In this document: in pieces, positions 9,372-18,254 of the stretch | Layout: each line of letters begins with the position of its first letter | Numbering within the stretch: position 1 is the stretch's first letter | Origin: Catellatospora tritici | GTDB taxonomy: Bacteria; Actinomycetota; Actinomycetes; Mycobacteriales; Micromonosporaceae | Direction of reading: 5' to 3' | Assembly (NCBI RefSeq): GCF_019083965.1 | Contig: NZ_JAHRCY010000005.1 | Span: 248,001 to 312,000 of the forward strand | DNA: 64,000 bases | The notes under the pieces: model-generated | Seen by the model: only the letters and a program-made list of their open reading frames with translations | What the model was told of the DNA's origin: nothing | Database searches by the model: none | Made by a program: the position numbers and the translations under genes

Positions 9372-11441
9372 TCAGCGGCGGAAGGTGCCGAGCTCCCGGC
9401 GCAGGTGGCTGGGCGTCTCGACCTTGAACCGGCCGCGCCCGAACGCGTCCACCCGTCCCCACCGGCCGGGGATGTCCAGCAGCTCGATCCGGCCGATGCC
9501 CTCGGGCAGAGCCGCATCGACGACCAGGCTGTCGCCCAGCGGCTGCAGGCCGAGCATGGTACGCAGCAGCAGCAGCGGCGCCCCGGTCGACCACGCCTGT
9601 GGGCTGCACGCCGTCGGATACTGCACCGGATAGCGGGTCGCCTCGCGCGGATAGCCACCGAACGCCTCCGGCAGCCGTCCGTCGAAGTACTCGGCCGCGT
9701 CGAGGATGCCCGCGGCGATCTGCGCCGCCTCCCGCTTGAAGCCGTACCGGCGCAGCCCCCAGGCGATGAACGAGTTGTCGTACGGCCACACCGTGCCCAC
9801 GTGGTAGCCGATCGGGTTGTACCGCCGCTCCCCCTCGGCCAGCGTGCGCACGCCCCAGCCGGAGAACAGGCGCGGCCCGAGCAGGTGCTTGGCCAGCGCC
9901 CTGGCCCGGGGCTTGTCGACGATGCCGCTCCACAGCAGGTGGCCGATGTTGGACGACAACGCGTCGACCTGCCCGCCCTCGGCGTCCAGCGCCAGGGCGT
10001 AGTACTGCCCGTCGGCGACCCAGAAGTCGCGGTTGAACCGCTTCTTCAGGTCGGCGGCCTGCCGCTCCAGCTCCTGGGCGTAGTCGGGGTCGCGCCAGAT
10101 CTCGCGGGCCAGCCGCGCGCCGCGCACCCGGGCGTCGTAGGCGTAGCCCTGCAGCTCGCAGGTGGCGCGCGGGAAGCCCGGCAGGCGGCCGTCGCGGTAG
10201 GAGATGGAGTCCCAGGAGTCCTTCCAGCACTGGTTCTCCAGGCCGGTCTTCTCGTTGCGGCGGCGGTACCAGACGTAGCCGTTGCCGAGCAGGTCGGCGT
10301 ACTCGTGCACCCAGCGCAGCGCGGCGCGCGCCTCGATCTCCAGGTCCTGCACGAGTCGCTTGTCCCCTGTCCAGCGCTCGTACTCGTCGAGCAGCACCAC
10401 GAACAGGGCGGTGGCGTCGGCGTTGCCGTAATAAGGGGTGTGCGGCTGCTCCAGGAACGCCGCGGTCTCGCCGTAGCGGATCTCGTGCAGGATGCGGCCG
10501 GGGTCCTCGTCGCGGAAGTCGTCGAACCGGGTCCCCTGGCGTTCGGCGAGCTCGCGCAGGGTGGTGGCGGCCAGGTCGGGTGCGAACGGCAGGGCCTGCA
10601 GGCTGGTGAAGATGCTGTCCCGCCCGAACATGGTCATGAACCACGGCAGCCCGGCGGCGGGCAGAGCTCGCCCACCGGAGGTCAACGGCGAGAAGCGCAG
10701 CGCGGCCAGGTCGATGAGGCTGCGGCGGTAGGTGCTGCGCAGCGGCTCCCAGTCGCACTCCAGCCGCGGCGCCTCGGCCAGCCACCGGTCCAGGTCGCCG
10801 GCCAGGTCGGGCGGCTCCGCCAGGGCCAGGTTGGCGGGCTTTCCGTTGGCGCCGACCACGGTCGGGGTGACCCGGATCGTGGTGGACCAGTTCTGCTGCG
10901 GCTGCAGCCGGACGGTCCAGGTCAGGCCGTGCTCGTCGAGGTCGGCCCGGGGCTGGGCGCTGATGGTGGTGGTGCGGTGGAAGGTCTCGCGCTGGTAGCC
11001 GAAGACGAGCTTGTCGCCGTCGACCTTGCGGTAGAGCTTTCCCTTCTTCTTCTGGTCGTTCTTGACGTCGAAGAGGTCGGCGAAGTCTGACCCCGCGTCG
11101 ATGCGGATCGTGAGGTCGGTCGGGCCGTCGCCGTGGTTGATCACCATGATGGACTCGGTGACCCCAGTGTCGATCGAACGGCTCCGGATCACCGACAGCT
11201 TCGCGTCGATGTACACGGTCCCGGTCCCCGGCACGAGGAAATAGGTGGTCTGGAAGTACTGCAGGTCGTCGGTGGACAGCGGGCTGAGGCGCTGACCGTC
11301 GACGGTGAGCACCCAGGTGGACAGGAACCGGGTGTCCCAGGAGAACAAACCGGACGGGTCGGCGGAGGTCGCCTCGATGTCGCCGCGCTCGTCGCTGACG
11401 ACGTAGGTGTTGCCGTTGAGGATGCGTACCTGCGCGGCCAT
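9372..11441 (-). CDS. Amylo-alpha-1,6-glucosidase / glycogen-debranching-like protein
   Basis: 689 aa, cytoplasmic, no signal peptide. Residues about 10-210 form the GDE N-terminal (GDE_N_bis) domain (VRILNGNTYVVSDERGDIEA, SGLFSWDTRFLSTW). From about 260 an (alpha/alpha)6 toroid begins (LPWFMTMFGRDSIFTSLQAL, IGYHVGTVWPYDNSFIAWG, YPTACSPQAWSTGAP). This family acts on alpha-1,6 branches of glycogen or related glucans, and actinobacterial members are often linked to trehalose/glycogen metabolism and stress. Two bases separate it from the SCP2-domain gene upstream, so the two form an operon. The exact substrate is not deducible. Confidence 0.88.
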   Translation of the reverse strand: MAAQVRILNGNTYVVSDERGDIEATSADPSGLFSWDTRFLSTWVLTVDGQRLSPLSTDDLQYFQTTYFLVPGTGTVYIDAKLSVIRSRSIDTGVTESIMVINHGDGPTDLTIRIDAGSDFADLFDVKNDQKKKGKLYRKVDGDKLVFGYQRETFHRTTTISAQPRADLDEHGLTWTVRLQPQQNWSTTIRVTPTVVGANGKPANLALAEPPDLAGDLDRWLAEAPRLECDWEPLRSTYRRSLIDLAALRFSPLTSGGRALPAAGLPWFMTMFGRDSIFTSLQALPFAPDLAATTLRELAERQGTRFDDFRDEDPGRILHEIRYGETAAFLEQPHTPYYGNADATALFVVLLDEYERWTGDKRLVQDLEIEARAALRWVHEYADLLGNGYVWYRRRNEKTGLENQCWKDSWDSISYRDGRLPGFPRATCELQGYAYDARVRGARLAREIWRDPDYAQELERQAADLKKRFNRDFWVADGQYYALALDAEGGQVDALSSNIGHLLWSGIVDKPRARALAKHLLGPRLFSGWGVRTLAEGERRYNPIGYHVGTVWPYDNSFIAWGLRRYGFKREAAQIAAGILDAAEYFDGRLPEAFGGYPREATRYPVQYPTACSPQAWSTGAPLLLLRTMLGLQPLGDSLVVDAALPEGIGRIELLDIPGRWGRVDAFGRGRFKVETPSHLRRELGTFRR

Positions 11442-11443
11442 GG

Positions 11444-11821
11444 TCAGCCTTCCTCTCCGCGGCGGCGGGCGGCCTCGGGCGGCCCGGCGAACATGCGCTG
11501 GAACAGCTGCAGCAGCTCGAGGCGCCCGGTGGCGATGACCAGCCCGCGCAGGTACGCCGCGTAGCCGTTGTCCTTGCCAGTGACGATCTTGTCGAACGCG
11601 GCCGCGTCGGCCTGCACGATGCAGTCGGCCTTGCCGCCCCGGCGGGACACCGAGATGTCGCCGCGGTTCAGCGTCACCAGCCAGCGCTGCTGCGGCTTGC
11701 CCACCGGGCCGATGTCGAATCTGATCGTGCCTTCAGTCCGCCGCAGCAGCGGTTCGTGACCCCGCCTGTTCAGCGCGGCGAAGAACTCCTCGGTCGCCGT
11801 CGTCGTCGCCATAGTGATCAT
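11444..11821 (-). CDS. SCP2 sterol-binding-fold protein
   Basis: 125 aa of the SCP2 lipid-transfer fold: FFAALNRRGHEPLLRRTEGT, then a beta-rich middle (GTIRFDIGPVGKPQQRWLVT, GDISVSRRGGKADCIVQAD) and the helical end (FDKIVTGKDNGYAAYLRGLV). Such domains bind hydrophobic ligands in a tunnel; stand-alone bacterial versions have no assigned role. Either ATG (11821 or 11812, MITMATTT) may be used. It precedes the debranching-enzyme gene by 2 bp, an arrangement whose logic is not obvious. A high Arg content at the C-terminus (ARRRGEEG) is typical. Confidence 0.82.
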   Translation of the reverse strand: MITMATTTATEEFFAALNRRGHEPLLRRTEGTIRFDIGPVGKPQQRWLVTLNRGDISVSRRGGKADCIVQADAAAFDKIVTGKDNGYAAYLRGLVIATGRLELLQLFQRMFAGPPEAARRRGEEG

Positions 11822-11922
11822 CCGCTCCGAGAGCTGTCGCTTATAGGCGCATGCTCCCTGAGCGTACTACCGGTCCGGATCGGTGGTATTTCAATGCGAT
11901 TTATACCCCGAACCGCCGGGTC

Positions 11923-12384
11923 TCATTCCTTGAGGTTGATCCGAGGCGCCCGCTGCTCGAATGGGGTCGACAACACCACCGTGGTACGCGTCGTGACATT
12001 GGCCGAGGTGCGGATCTCCTGCAGCAGCCGCTCCAGGTCGGCCGGTGAGGCGACCCGGACCAGCAGGATGTAGAAGTCCTCGCCCGCCACCGAGAAGCAC
12101 GACTCGATCTCCGACAGGTGCGCCAGCCGCTCCGGGGCGTCGTCGGGCTGCGCCGGGTCGAACGGCCGGATCGCCACGAACGCCGTCAGCGGCAGCCCGA
12201 TCGCCTGGTAGTCGACCCGTGCGCCGTACCCGGTGATCACACCGCGCTGCTCCAGGCGGCGCACCCGCTGGTGCACCGCGGAGACGGAGAGTCCGACCTT
12301 CTCGGCCAGGTCCGTGTACGACATCCGCCCGTCGGCGGTCAGGGCCGAAACGATGGCCTGGTCGGTCTCTTCCACGGCGCTCAA
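11923..12384 (-). CDS. Lrp/AsnC family transcriptional regulator
   Basis: 153 aa. The N-terminal winged helix (DQAIVSALTADGRMSYTDLA, EKVGLSVSAVHQRVRRLEQR) is followed by a RAM ligand-binding domain (AFVAIRPF, ESCFSVAGEDFYILLVRVAS, LLQEIRTSANVTTRTTVVLS). Members sense amino acids or other small metabolites as octamers. The likely start is a TTG at 12384, one base after the stop of the alcohol dehydrogenase gene, or a GTG three codons later. Tight linkage suggests it responds to, or controls, the dehydrogenase operon. Confidence 0.92.
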   Translation of the reverse strand: MSAVEETDQAIVSALTADGRMSYTDLAEKVGLSVSAVHQRVRRLEQRGVITGYGARVDYQAIGLPLTAFVAIRPFDPAQPDDAPERLAHLSEIESCFSVAGEDFYILLVRVASPADLERLLQEIRTSANVTTRTTVVLSTPFEQRAPRINLKE

Positions 12385-12385
12385 G

Positions 12386-13438
12386 CTACACCGACCCCCC
12401 GCCGGGGCGCACCAGCACTTTGAGCGCCTTGCGGTCGTTCATTGCGGCATATCCGCCGGGCACCCCGTCCAGCCCGACGGAGACGTCGAACACCGGGCTC
12501 GGGTCCAGCGTGCCCGCCAGCACGTCGGCCAGCAGCTCCGGAATGTACGCCCGCGCCGGGGCCACGCCGCCGCGCAGCGCGATGTTGCGGCCGAACATGT
12601 CGCCGATGTCGACCCCGGCCGAGCCGCCGTGCGGCACCCCGACGAACCCGACCGCGCCCCCGTCGCGGGCCACGCCGATGGCGGTGCGCATGGACTGCTC
12701 TGTGCCGACCGCCTCGATGACGGCGTGCGCGCCGTGGCCACCGGTCAGCTCGCGTACGGCCGCGACGGCCTCGTCGCCGCGCTCGGCGATCACATCGGTG
12801 GCGCCGAACCGGCGCGCCAACGCCGTACGCGCGTCGTGGCGGCCCAGCGCGATGATGCGCTCGGCGCCCAGCCGGTGCGCGGCGAGCACGCCGCACAGCC
12901 CGACCGCGCCGTCGCCGACGACCGCGACGGTCGCGCCGGGACGCGCGCCGGCCGCCAGGGCGGCGTGGTGGCCGGTGGACATGACGTCGGACAGCGCGAG
13001 GATCTTGACCAGTTCGGCGTCGCCGAGCCCGGACGGCAGCCCGACCAGGGTGCCGTCGGCGTACGGGACGCGCACGGCCTCGCCCTGGCCGCCGTCGGAG
13101 CCGGGCTGACCCCAGAAGCCACCATCGGGGCAGGAGGTGTGCAGGCCCTCGCGACAGAACTGGCAGGTGCCGTCCGACCACACGAACGGCGCCACGACCA
13201 GCTCGCCCACCTTGACCGTGGTGACGTCGGCGCCCACGGCCTCGACCACGCCCAGGAACTCGTGCCCGATGCGCTGGCCCGGCTGCCTGGTGGCCACCCC
13301 CTGGTACGCCCACAGGTCGCTGCCGCAGATGCAGGCGTGCGTCACCCGCACCACGGCATCGGTCGGCTCCCGCAGGGTCGCGTCGGGCACGTCCTCCACC
13401 CGGATGTCGTGCGGGGCGTAGATCACCGTAGCGCGCAT
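12386..13438 (-). CDS. Zinc-dependent alcohol dehydrogenase family protein
   Basis: 350 aa medium-chain dehydrogenase. Catalytic zinc ligands are in CICGSDLWAY (Cys38) and GHE (His59-Glu60). The structural-zinc lobe has Cys92, Cys95 and Cys103, with a shortened pattern (one usual cysteine is not evident at the expected place). The Rossmann motif VVGDGAVGLCG is near residue 173. It oxidises an alcohol or reduces an aldehyde with NAD(P)(H); the substrate is unknown. It is the first gene of a two-gene operon with the Lrp-type regulator. Confidence 0.88.
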   Translation of the reverse strand: MRATVIYAPHDIRVEDVPDATLREPTDAVVRVTHACICGSDLWAYQGVATRQPGQRIGHEFLGVVEAVGADVTTVKVGELVVAPFVWSDGTCQFCREGLHTSCPDGGFWGQPGSDGGQGEAVRVPYADGTLVGLPSGLGDAELVKILALSDVMSTGHHAALAAGARPGATVAVVGDGAVGLCGVLAAHRLGAERIIALGRHDARTALARRFGATDVIAERGDEAVAAVRELTGGHGAHAVIEAVGTEQSMRTAIGVARDGGAVGFVGVPHGGSAGVDIGDMFGRNIALRGGVAPARAYIPELLADVLAGTLDPSPVFDVSVGLDGVPGGYAAMNDRKALKVLVRPGGGSV

Positions 13439-13468
13439 GTGATCATCGTAGTGGTCGCCGCCGCGCGG

Positions 13469-13508
13469 GCACGGGCGGACGCGGCCGTGTCCGCGCCGCC
13501 GCCCGTGC
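13469..13508 (-). terminator. Hairpin terminator after the VOC gene
   Basis: Nested inverted repeat: outer arms GCACGGGCGG (13469-13478) and its complement (13499-13508), with an inner CGCGG/CCGCG pairing. It starts six bases past the VOC stop codon and lies between it and the dehydrogenase start. Confidence 0.65.
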
Positions 13509-13513
13509 CGCCG

Positions 13514-13876
13514 TCAGTGCCGCTCGCGCAGCAGGCAGAACTCGTTGCCCTCCGGGTCGGTGAAGACGGTCAGGTCCTCCTGCTCGCGGACCAGGGTCGC
13601 GCCCGCGGCGACGATCTCGGCCCGCTCGTCGTCGTCGGCGACGATGTCGAGGTGGATGCGACCGACCGGCAGCAGGTCCAACGCCGGAGCGATCCACACG
13701 TCCGGCTCGGTGCCCGACGGGTCGTGCAGCAGCACCGACTCGCGCTCCGCGAGGCTGCGGTCGGCGAGCTTGGCCGCGTCCTCGTCGACGATGGGCAGCC
13801 CGGTGACCAGGCTCCAGAACGGGGCCATGACATAAGGGTCACGACAGTGGATCACGACCGAGGAGATGTACGGCAT
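13514..13876 (-). CDS. VOC (glyoxalase-like) family protein
   Basis: 120 aa with the vicinal-oxygen-chelate pattern: a first beta-strand with His (ISSVVIHCRDPYVMAPFWSL), a middle strand with His (VGRIHLDIVADDDERAEIVA) and a C-terminal strand ending in Glu (DLTVFTDPEGNEFCLLRE). These are the usual metal-ligand positions of the glyoxalase fold. Actinomycetes carry many such proteins, and functions range from antibiotic sequestration to dioxygenation; none can be chosen here. Monocistronic, flanked by a terminator. Confidence 0.85.
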   Translation of the reverse strand: MPYISSVVIHCRDPYVMAPFWSLVTGLPIVDEDAAKLADRSLAERESVLLHDPSGTEPDVWIAPALDLLPVGRIHLDIVADDDERAEIVAAGATLVREQEDLTVFTDPEGNEFCLLRERH

Positions 13877-14007
13877 GGCGCCAACCTAGTGGCAGGTTTG
13901 GGTACGGGCGCCATCGGATATCCCGCCCCTTGACATCCTCAGCCGGAGGGGTCTTACCGTAGGTGACCGTTACCGCTTCCGGTACCGGTACCGCAGCGGA
14001 GGTGCCC

Positions 14008-15063
14008 ATGCGCACGACCATCGCCGACATCGCGCGGCTGGCCGGGGTGAGCAAGGCGACGGTGTCGCGGGTGCTCAATGCCCGGCCCGATGTCGACCCG
14101 GCCACTCAGCAGCGCATCCAGCAGATCATGGCCGAGACCGGGTACGTGCCGAGCTCGCACGCCGTCGACCTGGCCCGCGGCCGGACCCGGGCCCTCGGTG
14201 TGCTGACGCCGGACCTGCGCACACCGTGGCTGTCGGAGCTGCTGCACGGCGCCGCCGAGGTGATGCAGGCGGACGGTTACACACTGTCACTGCATCCGGC
14301 GGGCGACGGCACCGGCTGGGACCGGTTCGCCGCCCGTGCCGCGGCACAGTCCTTCGACGGGGTGCTCGCGGTGTTCCCCGCCGACACCGCCTCCGAGCTG
14401 CGTGTACTCAGCGAGCGCGGGGTGCCGGTGGTGGTCGTGGACGGTCGTAGCGAGTCGACGCTGCCCGCCGTCGCCACCGACCATGCCGACGGCGGACGTC
14501 GGGCGGCCGAGCATCTGCTGCTCGCCGGGCGGCTGCGGCTGGCCATGATCACAGGACCTTCCGATCATGTGGCGGTGATGGAGTGCGCCGGCGGGTTCAC
14601 CGACCGGCTGGCCGCCACCGGGGCGGTGCTGCGGGCCGCCTGCGTCACCGAGGCCGACGGCACCGAACAGGGCGGCTACGACGCGGCGCAGCGGCTGCTG
14701 CGGGCCCGGCAGTTCTTCGACGGCCTGTTCGTGCACGGTGACGCGATGGCGGCCGGGGCGCTGCGGGCCCTGCGCGAGGCGGGCCGGTCGGTGCCCGGCG
14801 AGGTGGCGGTGATCGGCTTCGACGATCTGCCGCTGGCGGCGTACACGCATCCGGCGCTGACGACGGTGCGGGTGCCCTGGCCGGAACTCGGCGGTACGGC
14901 CGCGCGGCTGCTGCTGGACCTGATCGGCGGCGACGTGACCCCGGCCGGGCCGACGCTGCTGCCGACTTCGTTGGTGGTCCGGGCCACGACGCCGCAGGTG
15001 GGGCGCATTCCGGGGCAGCGCAGCCGCCGTGCGGCGGGCAAGCCGGTGCTGCCGCGGATGTGA
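14008..15063 (+). CDS. LacI family transcriptional regulator
   Basis: 351 aa from the ATG at 14008 (AGCGGAGGTG ribosome site). N-terminal LacI helix-turn-helix TTIADIARLAGVSKATVSRV with hinge YVPSSHAVDLARGRTRALGV, then a periplasmic-binding-protein-like sensor ending in the usual IGFDDLPLAAYTHPALTTVR. Such regulators normally repress sugar-use genes until an oligosaccharide binds. The sugar is not evident. It is the only LacI-type protein in the window. Two palindromes nearby are candidate targets: the repeat GGTACCGGTACC upstream (about 13980-13992) and the perfect 14-mer at 15103-15116. Confidence 0.93.
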   Translation: MRTTIADIARLAGVSKATVSRVLNARPDVDPATQQRIQQIMAETGYVPSSHAVDLARGRTRALGVLTPDLRTPWLSELLHGAAEVMQADGYTLSLHPAGDGTGWDRFAARAAAQSFDGVLAVFPADTASELRVLSERGVPVVVVDGRSESTLPAVATDHADGGRRAAEHLLLAGRLRLAMITGPSDHVAVMECAGGFTDRLAATGAVLRAACVTEADGTEQGGYDAAQRLLRARQFFDGLFVHGDAMAAGALRALREAGRSVPGEVAVIGFDDLPLAAYTHPALTTVRVPWPELGGTAARLLLDLIGGDVTPAGPTLLPTSLVVRATTPQVGRIPGQRSRRAAGKPVLPRM

Positions 15064-15102
15064 CACCCGGCCCGCGGTGCCGTCCTGACCGCCCGGTGCC
15101 CG

Positions 15103-15116
15103 CGGAACCGGTTCCG
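15103..15116. promoter_or_regulatory. Palindromic operator candidate CGGAACCGGTTCCG
   Basis: Perfect 14-bp palindrome with central CG step in the gap between the lacI- and araC-type genes, 40 bp after the LacI stop. Centre and symmetry are typical of LacI-family operators. The same core also occurs by chance in coding DNA at 838-852, so the call is only suggestive. Confidence 0.4.
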
Positions 15117-15247
15117 GGCCACGTTTGCCCGCTGCGGCGGGCCAGGGCAGGCGAGTGGCCGACCCGGCCGCCGGACCGGCGACCGGGTGCGCGATAGGAC
15201 CGGGTCGGCACTGCCCGCGTCCGGCCGCCGCCGCGCAGGCTCGACAT

Positions 15248-16150
15248 ATGTCCCTACCCCTGCACCGCCTCACCGCGACCCAGACACTCACGGTGCCGTT
15301 CGCGGTCGACACGTTCGAGGCGCTCGGGCCGCTGTCGCACGCGCCGTTCCCGCACCGGCACACCTTCTATGAGGTGGTCCTGGTCCGGGCGGGCACCGGG
15401 ACCCACGTGGTCGACCTCGCCGGGTATCCGCTGCGGCCGCCGCACCTGGCGGTCGTCCTGCCAGGACGCACCCACCACTGGCGCGACGCGTCCGCGCTGG
15501 AGGGCTGGCTGATCCTGCTCGGCGAGGAGTTCCTGGCCGGCAGCCCGCGCGTACGCGAGCTGCTGCACCGGTTCGGACACCGGCCGTGCGTCAGCCTGGG
15601 CCCGGACGCGGGCGAGCACGCCGGCACGATCGTCGCGCGGATGCGCCGGGAGTACGCCTGCCCCGCCGCGGACACCCTGGGCGTGCTTCGGGCGTACCTG
15701 CACATCCTGCTGGCGACGGCGGCCCGGCAGGCCGGGGCGCCCGCGCCCGGCGGGGTCGGCGGGCAGCGGGCGCAGCTGGCCAGACGGTTCTGCGACCTGG
15801 CCGCACGACCCGGCGGCGGCCTGCGTACGGTCGGCGAGTATGCGGCCGCGCTGGGTGTCTCCGCCGGGCACCTCGGCGACGCGGTGCGCGCGGCCACCGG
15901 GCGCACGCCGGGTGACCTGATCCGGCAGGCGTGCGCGGTCGAGGCGATGCGGCTGCTGGCAGGCACCCGGCTGACGGTGGCGCAGGTCGCCCACGAGGTC
16001 GGGTTCGTCGACCCGGCGTACTTCTGCCGCTTCTTCCGCAGGCAGACGGGTTCGACCCCGGGTGCTTTCCGCCGCGCCAGCTGTGGCGACGCGGAAAGCA
16101 CCACGATCACCGGATCTCGTCCATCGAATCACGACGATGTCGGCACCTAG
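15248..16150 (+). CDS. AraC family transcriptional regulator
   Basis: 300 aa from the ATG at 15248. N-terminal cupin sensor (FPHRHTFYEVVLVRAGTGTH, LAVVLPGRTHHWR) and C-terminal double helix-turn-helix (LRTVGEYAAALGVSAGHLGD, then VAQVAHEVGFVDPAYFCRFF, RRQTGSTPGAFR) of AraC/XylS activators. It ends 37 bp before the secreted intradiol dioxygenase gene on the same strand, so it may activate that gene or be co-transcribed with it. The effector is unknown; aromatic or sugar compounds are plausible for this context (inference). Confidence 0.92.
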   Translation: MSLPLHRLTATQTLTVPFAVDTFEALGPLSHAPFPHRHTFYEVVLVRAGTGTHVVDLAGYPLRPPHLAVVLPGRTHHWRDASALEGWLILLGEEFLAGSPRVRELLHRFGHRPCVSLGPDAGEHAGTIVARMRREYACPAADTLGVLRAYLHILLATAARQAGAPAPGGVGGQRAQLARRFCDLAARPGGGLRTVGEYAAALGVSAGHLGDAVRAATGRTPGDLIRQACAVEAMRLLAGTRLTVAQVAHEVGFVDPAYFCRFFRRQTGSTPGAFRRASCGDAESTTITGSRPSNHDDVGT

Positions 16151-16187
16151 CGTGGCTACGACGGCATCGTTGTGAAGGAGAGTGCTG

Positions 16188-17000
16188 ATGACCGACGACG
16201 AACCGCGCCCCGTGGGCGTCACCCGCAAGACCCTGCTGCGCGCCGCCGTGGTGGTGCCCGCGGCGCCGCTGCTGCTGGCGGGCGTACCGGCGCTGGCCCG
16301 GACGCCGTCCGGACAACCGCTGACGGCGACCCCGCAGTCGTGTGACGACGACCTGACCCCGCCGCAGCTGGAGGGCCCCTACTTCAAGCCCGGCTCGCCG
16401 CTGCGGACCTCGATGCTCGACGGCACCGGCACCCGGCTGACCCTGACCGGGTACGTGGTCGGGCTGGCCTGCCAGCCGATCGCCGGGGTCCTGCTGGACT
16501 TCTGGCAGGCCGACAACGCGGGCGCCTACGACAACGTCGGCAACCGCTTCCGTGGCCACCAGCTCACCGACGCGCAGGGGCGGTTCACCCTGACCACCAT
16601 CGTGCCGGGGCTCTATCCGGGCCGCACCCGCCACATCCATGTGAAGGCGCAGGCGCCGGGCCGCCCGATCCTCACCACGCAGCTGTATTTCCCGAACGAA
16701 CCCCGCAACAGCACCGACACCCTGTACGACCCGGCGCTGCTGATGACGGTCGGTTCGGCCGGACAGGCCACGTTCGACTTCGTCCTGAACGTGCCTGGTG
16801 TGCCGTCGTCGCCCTCCCCGACTCCGACGACGCCACCGAGCCCGACCCCGCCCGGCGGCAGCACGTGGCGACCCGGCGTGGCGTACGCCGTGGGCGCGCA
16901 GGTCACCTACGGCGGCGCCGCGTACGTCTGCCAGATCGCGCACACCTCGCTGCCGGGCTGGGAGCCGCCGAACACCCCCGCCCTGTGGCGGCGCCGCTGA
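16188..17000 (+). CDS. Secreted intradiol ring-cleavage dioxygenase fused to a CBM5/12 carbohydrate-binding module
   Basis: 270 aa. The ATG at 16188 is chosen because AAGGAG lies seven bases upstream; a GTG at 16182 is less well placed. An N-terminal export signal (TRKTLLRAAVVVPAAPLLLA, possibly Tat-like RK) precedes the dioxygenase domain (about 50-203). Probable Fe(III) ligands are Tyr114, Tyr143, His149 and His151 (YPGRTRHIHVK). A Pro/Ser/Thr linker (205-224) leads to a CBM5/12 module (STWRPGVAYAVGAQVTYGG to LW268). The same architecture is known from a secreted Streptomyces enzyme that cleaves catechols and binds lignin or polysaccharide. The role is likely oxidation of plant-derived catechols outside the cell. 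Confidence 0.88.
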   Translation: MTDDEPRPVGVTRKTLLRAAVVVPAAPLLLAGVPALARTPSGQPLTATPQSCDDDLTPPQLEGPYFKPGSPLRTSMLDGTGTRLTLTGYVVGLACQPIAGVLLDFWQADNAGAYDNVGNRFRGHQLTDAQGRFTLTTIVPGLYPGRTRHIHVKAQAPGRPILTTQLYFPNEPRNSTDTLYDPALLMTVGSAGQATFDFVLNVPGVPSSPSPTPTTPPSPTPPGGSTWRPGVAYAVGAQVTYGGAAYVCQIAHTSLPGWEPPNTPALWRRR

Positions 17001-17015
17001 CGGGCGGCCGGAGCA

Positions 17016-17052
17016 GCGGCGCAGGCACCACCGCTTCGGGCGCCTGCGCCGC
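17016..17052. terminator. Bidirectional terminator between dioxygenase and ATP-grasp genes
   Basis: Inverted repeat GCGGCGCAGGC (17016-17026) and GCCTGCGCCGC (17042-17052) with a 15-nt loop, located between two convergent genes whose stops are at 17000 and 17063. It can serve both. Confidence 0.75.
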
Positions 17053-17062
17053 CCGCACCGTC

Positions 17063-17935
17063 TCAGGTCAGGTTCGCCAGGACCGCCGCCGGATCGGCAC
17101 CGCGGGGAAGGTCACTGACCTGGCCGTCGCCGACCTCGACGACCCGCCACACGCCGTCGTCGCGCTGCGCCACATCGGTGGTGACGAACCGGGGTCCGAA
17201 CTCGCGCACCAGCGGCGCGATCGCGTCCAGGTTCGGCTCGGCGGTCAGATCCGGGGTGTCCGGATGCGCGCCGACCAGCACTGGCTGCCCGCTCACCCAC
17301 CAGACGCGCGCCTCGACGGCTCGGCCGCCGGAGCGCTGAAAAGCCTCGAACCGCCGCACCACGATCCCGCCGGCGAGGAAGTCGTCCTGCAGCTCGACCA
17401 TGCGGGCGACCACCCGGTATGCGTGCGCGGTGTCGGCCAACTCGGGAATGAAGCAGGCCTCGTCCCACTCGTGCTTGCGCGACTTGACGTAGTCCTTGAC
17501 CACCGCTGGACCCATCCCCAGTGGGGCGACCAGCGCCGCGACCTCGTCGACCGACGGCGGGACGCCGGGCGGCCAGGGTAGCCAGACGCTGTCCGGAGTG
17601 ACCGCGGCGAAGTGCGCGTACCAGCCGGGCAGTTCGTGGGCGGCCCGGTAGTCCCCCGGCGGCACGCGCAGTGCGGCACCGCGCCGGGCGAGAGCCGTCG
17701 CCAGTTCGGCGTAGTGGTCGGCGGGGATCATCCAGCCGCGATACCAGCATTCGCCGAGTTCGAGCGGAACCCGGCGCACCGCGGCCGTCGCGTCCCCGGC
17801 GAGCAGCGCGTCATGGTCGAGCAGCGCCACGGTGCGGCCGAGCTCGCGGATGGCCGCCGCCTCGGCGGCGAAGTGCGGGTCGGGGCGGCGTTCGGCCAGC
17901 GGATCGGCGGGCACCAGCAACGCGGAGGCGGTCAC
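17063..17935 (-). CDS. ATP-grasp domain protein (DUF4343-like)
   Basis: 290 aa. The C-terminal two thirds look like an ATP-grasp ligase fold: VVKDYVKSRKHEWDEACFIP with the ATP-contacting lysine, VELQDDFLAGGIVVRRFEAF, and the metal-binding end VWRVVEVGDGQVSDLP. The N-terminal part (ALLDHDALLAGDATAAVRRV) is a pre-ATP-grasp domain. The family is uncharacterised and often linked to toxin immunity or peptide modification clusters, but no partner is seen here. It is single, divergent from the GH87 gene, and shares its terminator region with the dioxygenase. Confidence 0.75.
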   Translation of the reverse strand: MTASALLVPADPLAERRPDPHFAAEAAAIRELGRTVALLDHDALLAGDATAAVRRVPLELGECWYRGWMIPADHYAELATALARRGAALRVPPGDYRAAHELPGWYAHFAAVTPDSVWLPWPPGVPPSVDEVAALVAPLGMGPAVVKDYVKSRKHEWDEACFIPELADTAHAYRVVARMVELQDDFLAGGIVVRRFEAFQRSGGRAVEARVWWVSGQPVLVGAHPDTPDLTAEPNLDAIAPLVREFGPRFVTTDVAQRDDGVWRVVEVGDGQVSDLPRGADPAAVLANLT

Positions 17936-18254
17936 CGCCGCATCTTATGCAGCGCAACGCAAGTCCCGATGTTACGTAACCATGCGCAAGCCCATGCATA
18001 AATTCGGTCCGGATATTGCGCGCGTGTGTCCAGAGGGTTACGGTCCATCCAGCACCGTCCAACCGCTCCGGTGCGGCAAGCAAACCGTCATCGGCCGAGC
18101 CGTTCCCCTGTCCCCCCAGGTCGGCACGGTCGGGGCGGCTGTAATCGCGCCGAGCCGACCGCCCCCGTCGGCGGATGCCGCGCGCCCGGGCACGGGCGCC
18201 GGTGCCGCAAACGGTGACGGGCCTCTCGGCACCCGTCCCCGAGAGCGAGCTGTG
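17936..18254 (+). promoter_or_regulatory. 319-bp leader/promoter region of the GH87 gene
   Basis: Noncoding. Near its left end is a perfect 10-bp palindrome GTTACGTAAC (17971-17980) followed by a repeated CATGCGCAAGCCCATGCATAA segment, the most AT-rich part and a likely promoter/operator area shared with the divergent ATP-grasp gene. The right half is GC-rich with a weak GACGGG/CCCGTC hairpin (18216-18237) close to the start codon. No known riboswitch was recognised. Confidence 0.4.

Noticed and set aside
17936..18254. Cyclic-di-AMP (ydaO) riboswitch before the GH87 gene
   Set aside because: Suggested by the gene type (secreted wall enzyme), but the conserved GGGGTGAATC-type core could not be found.
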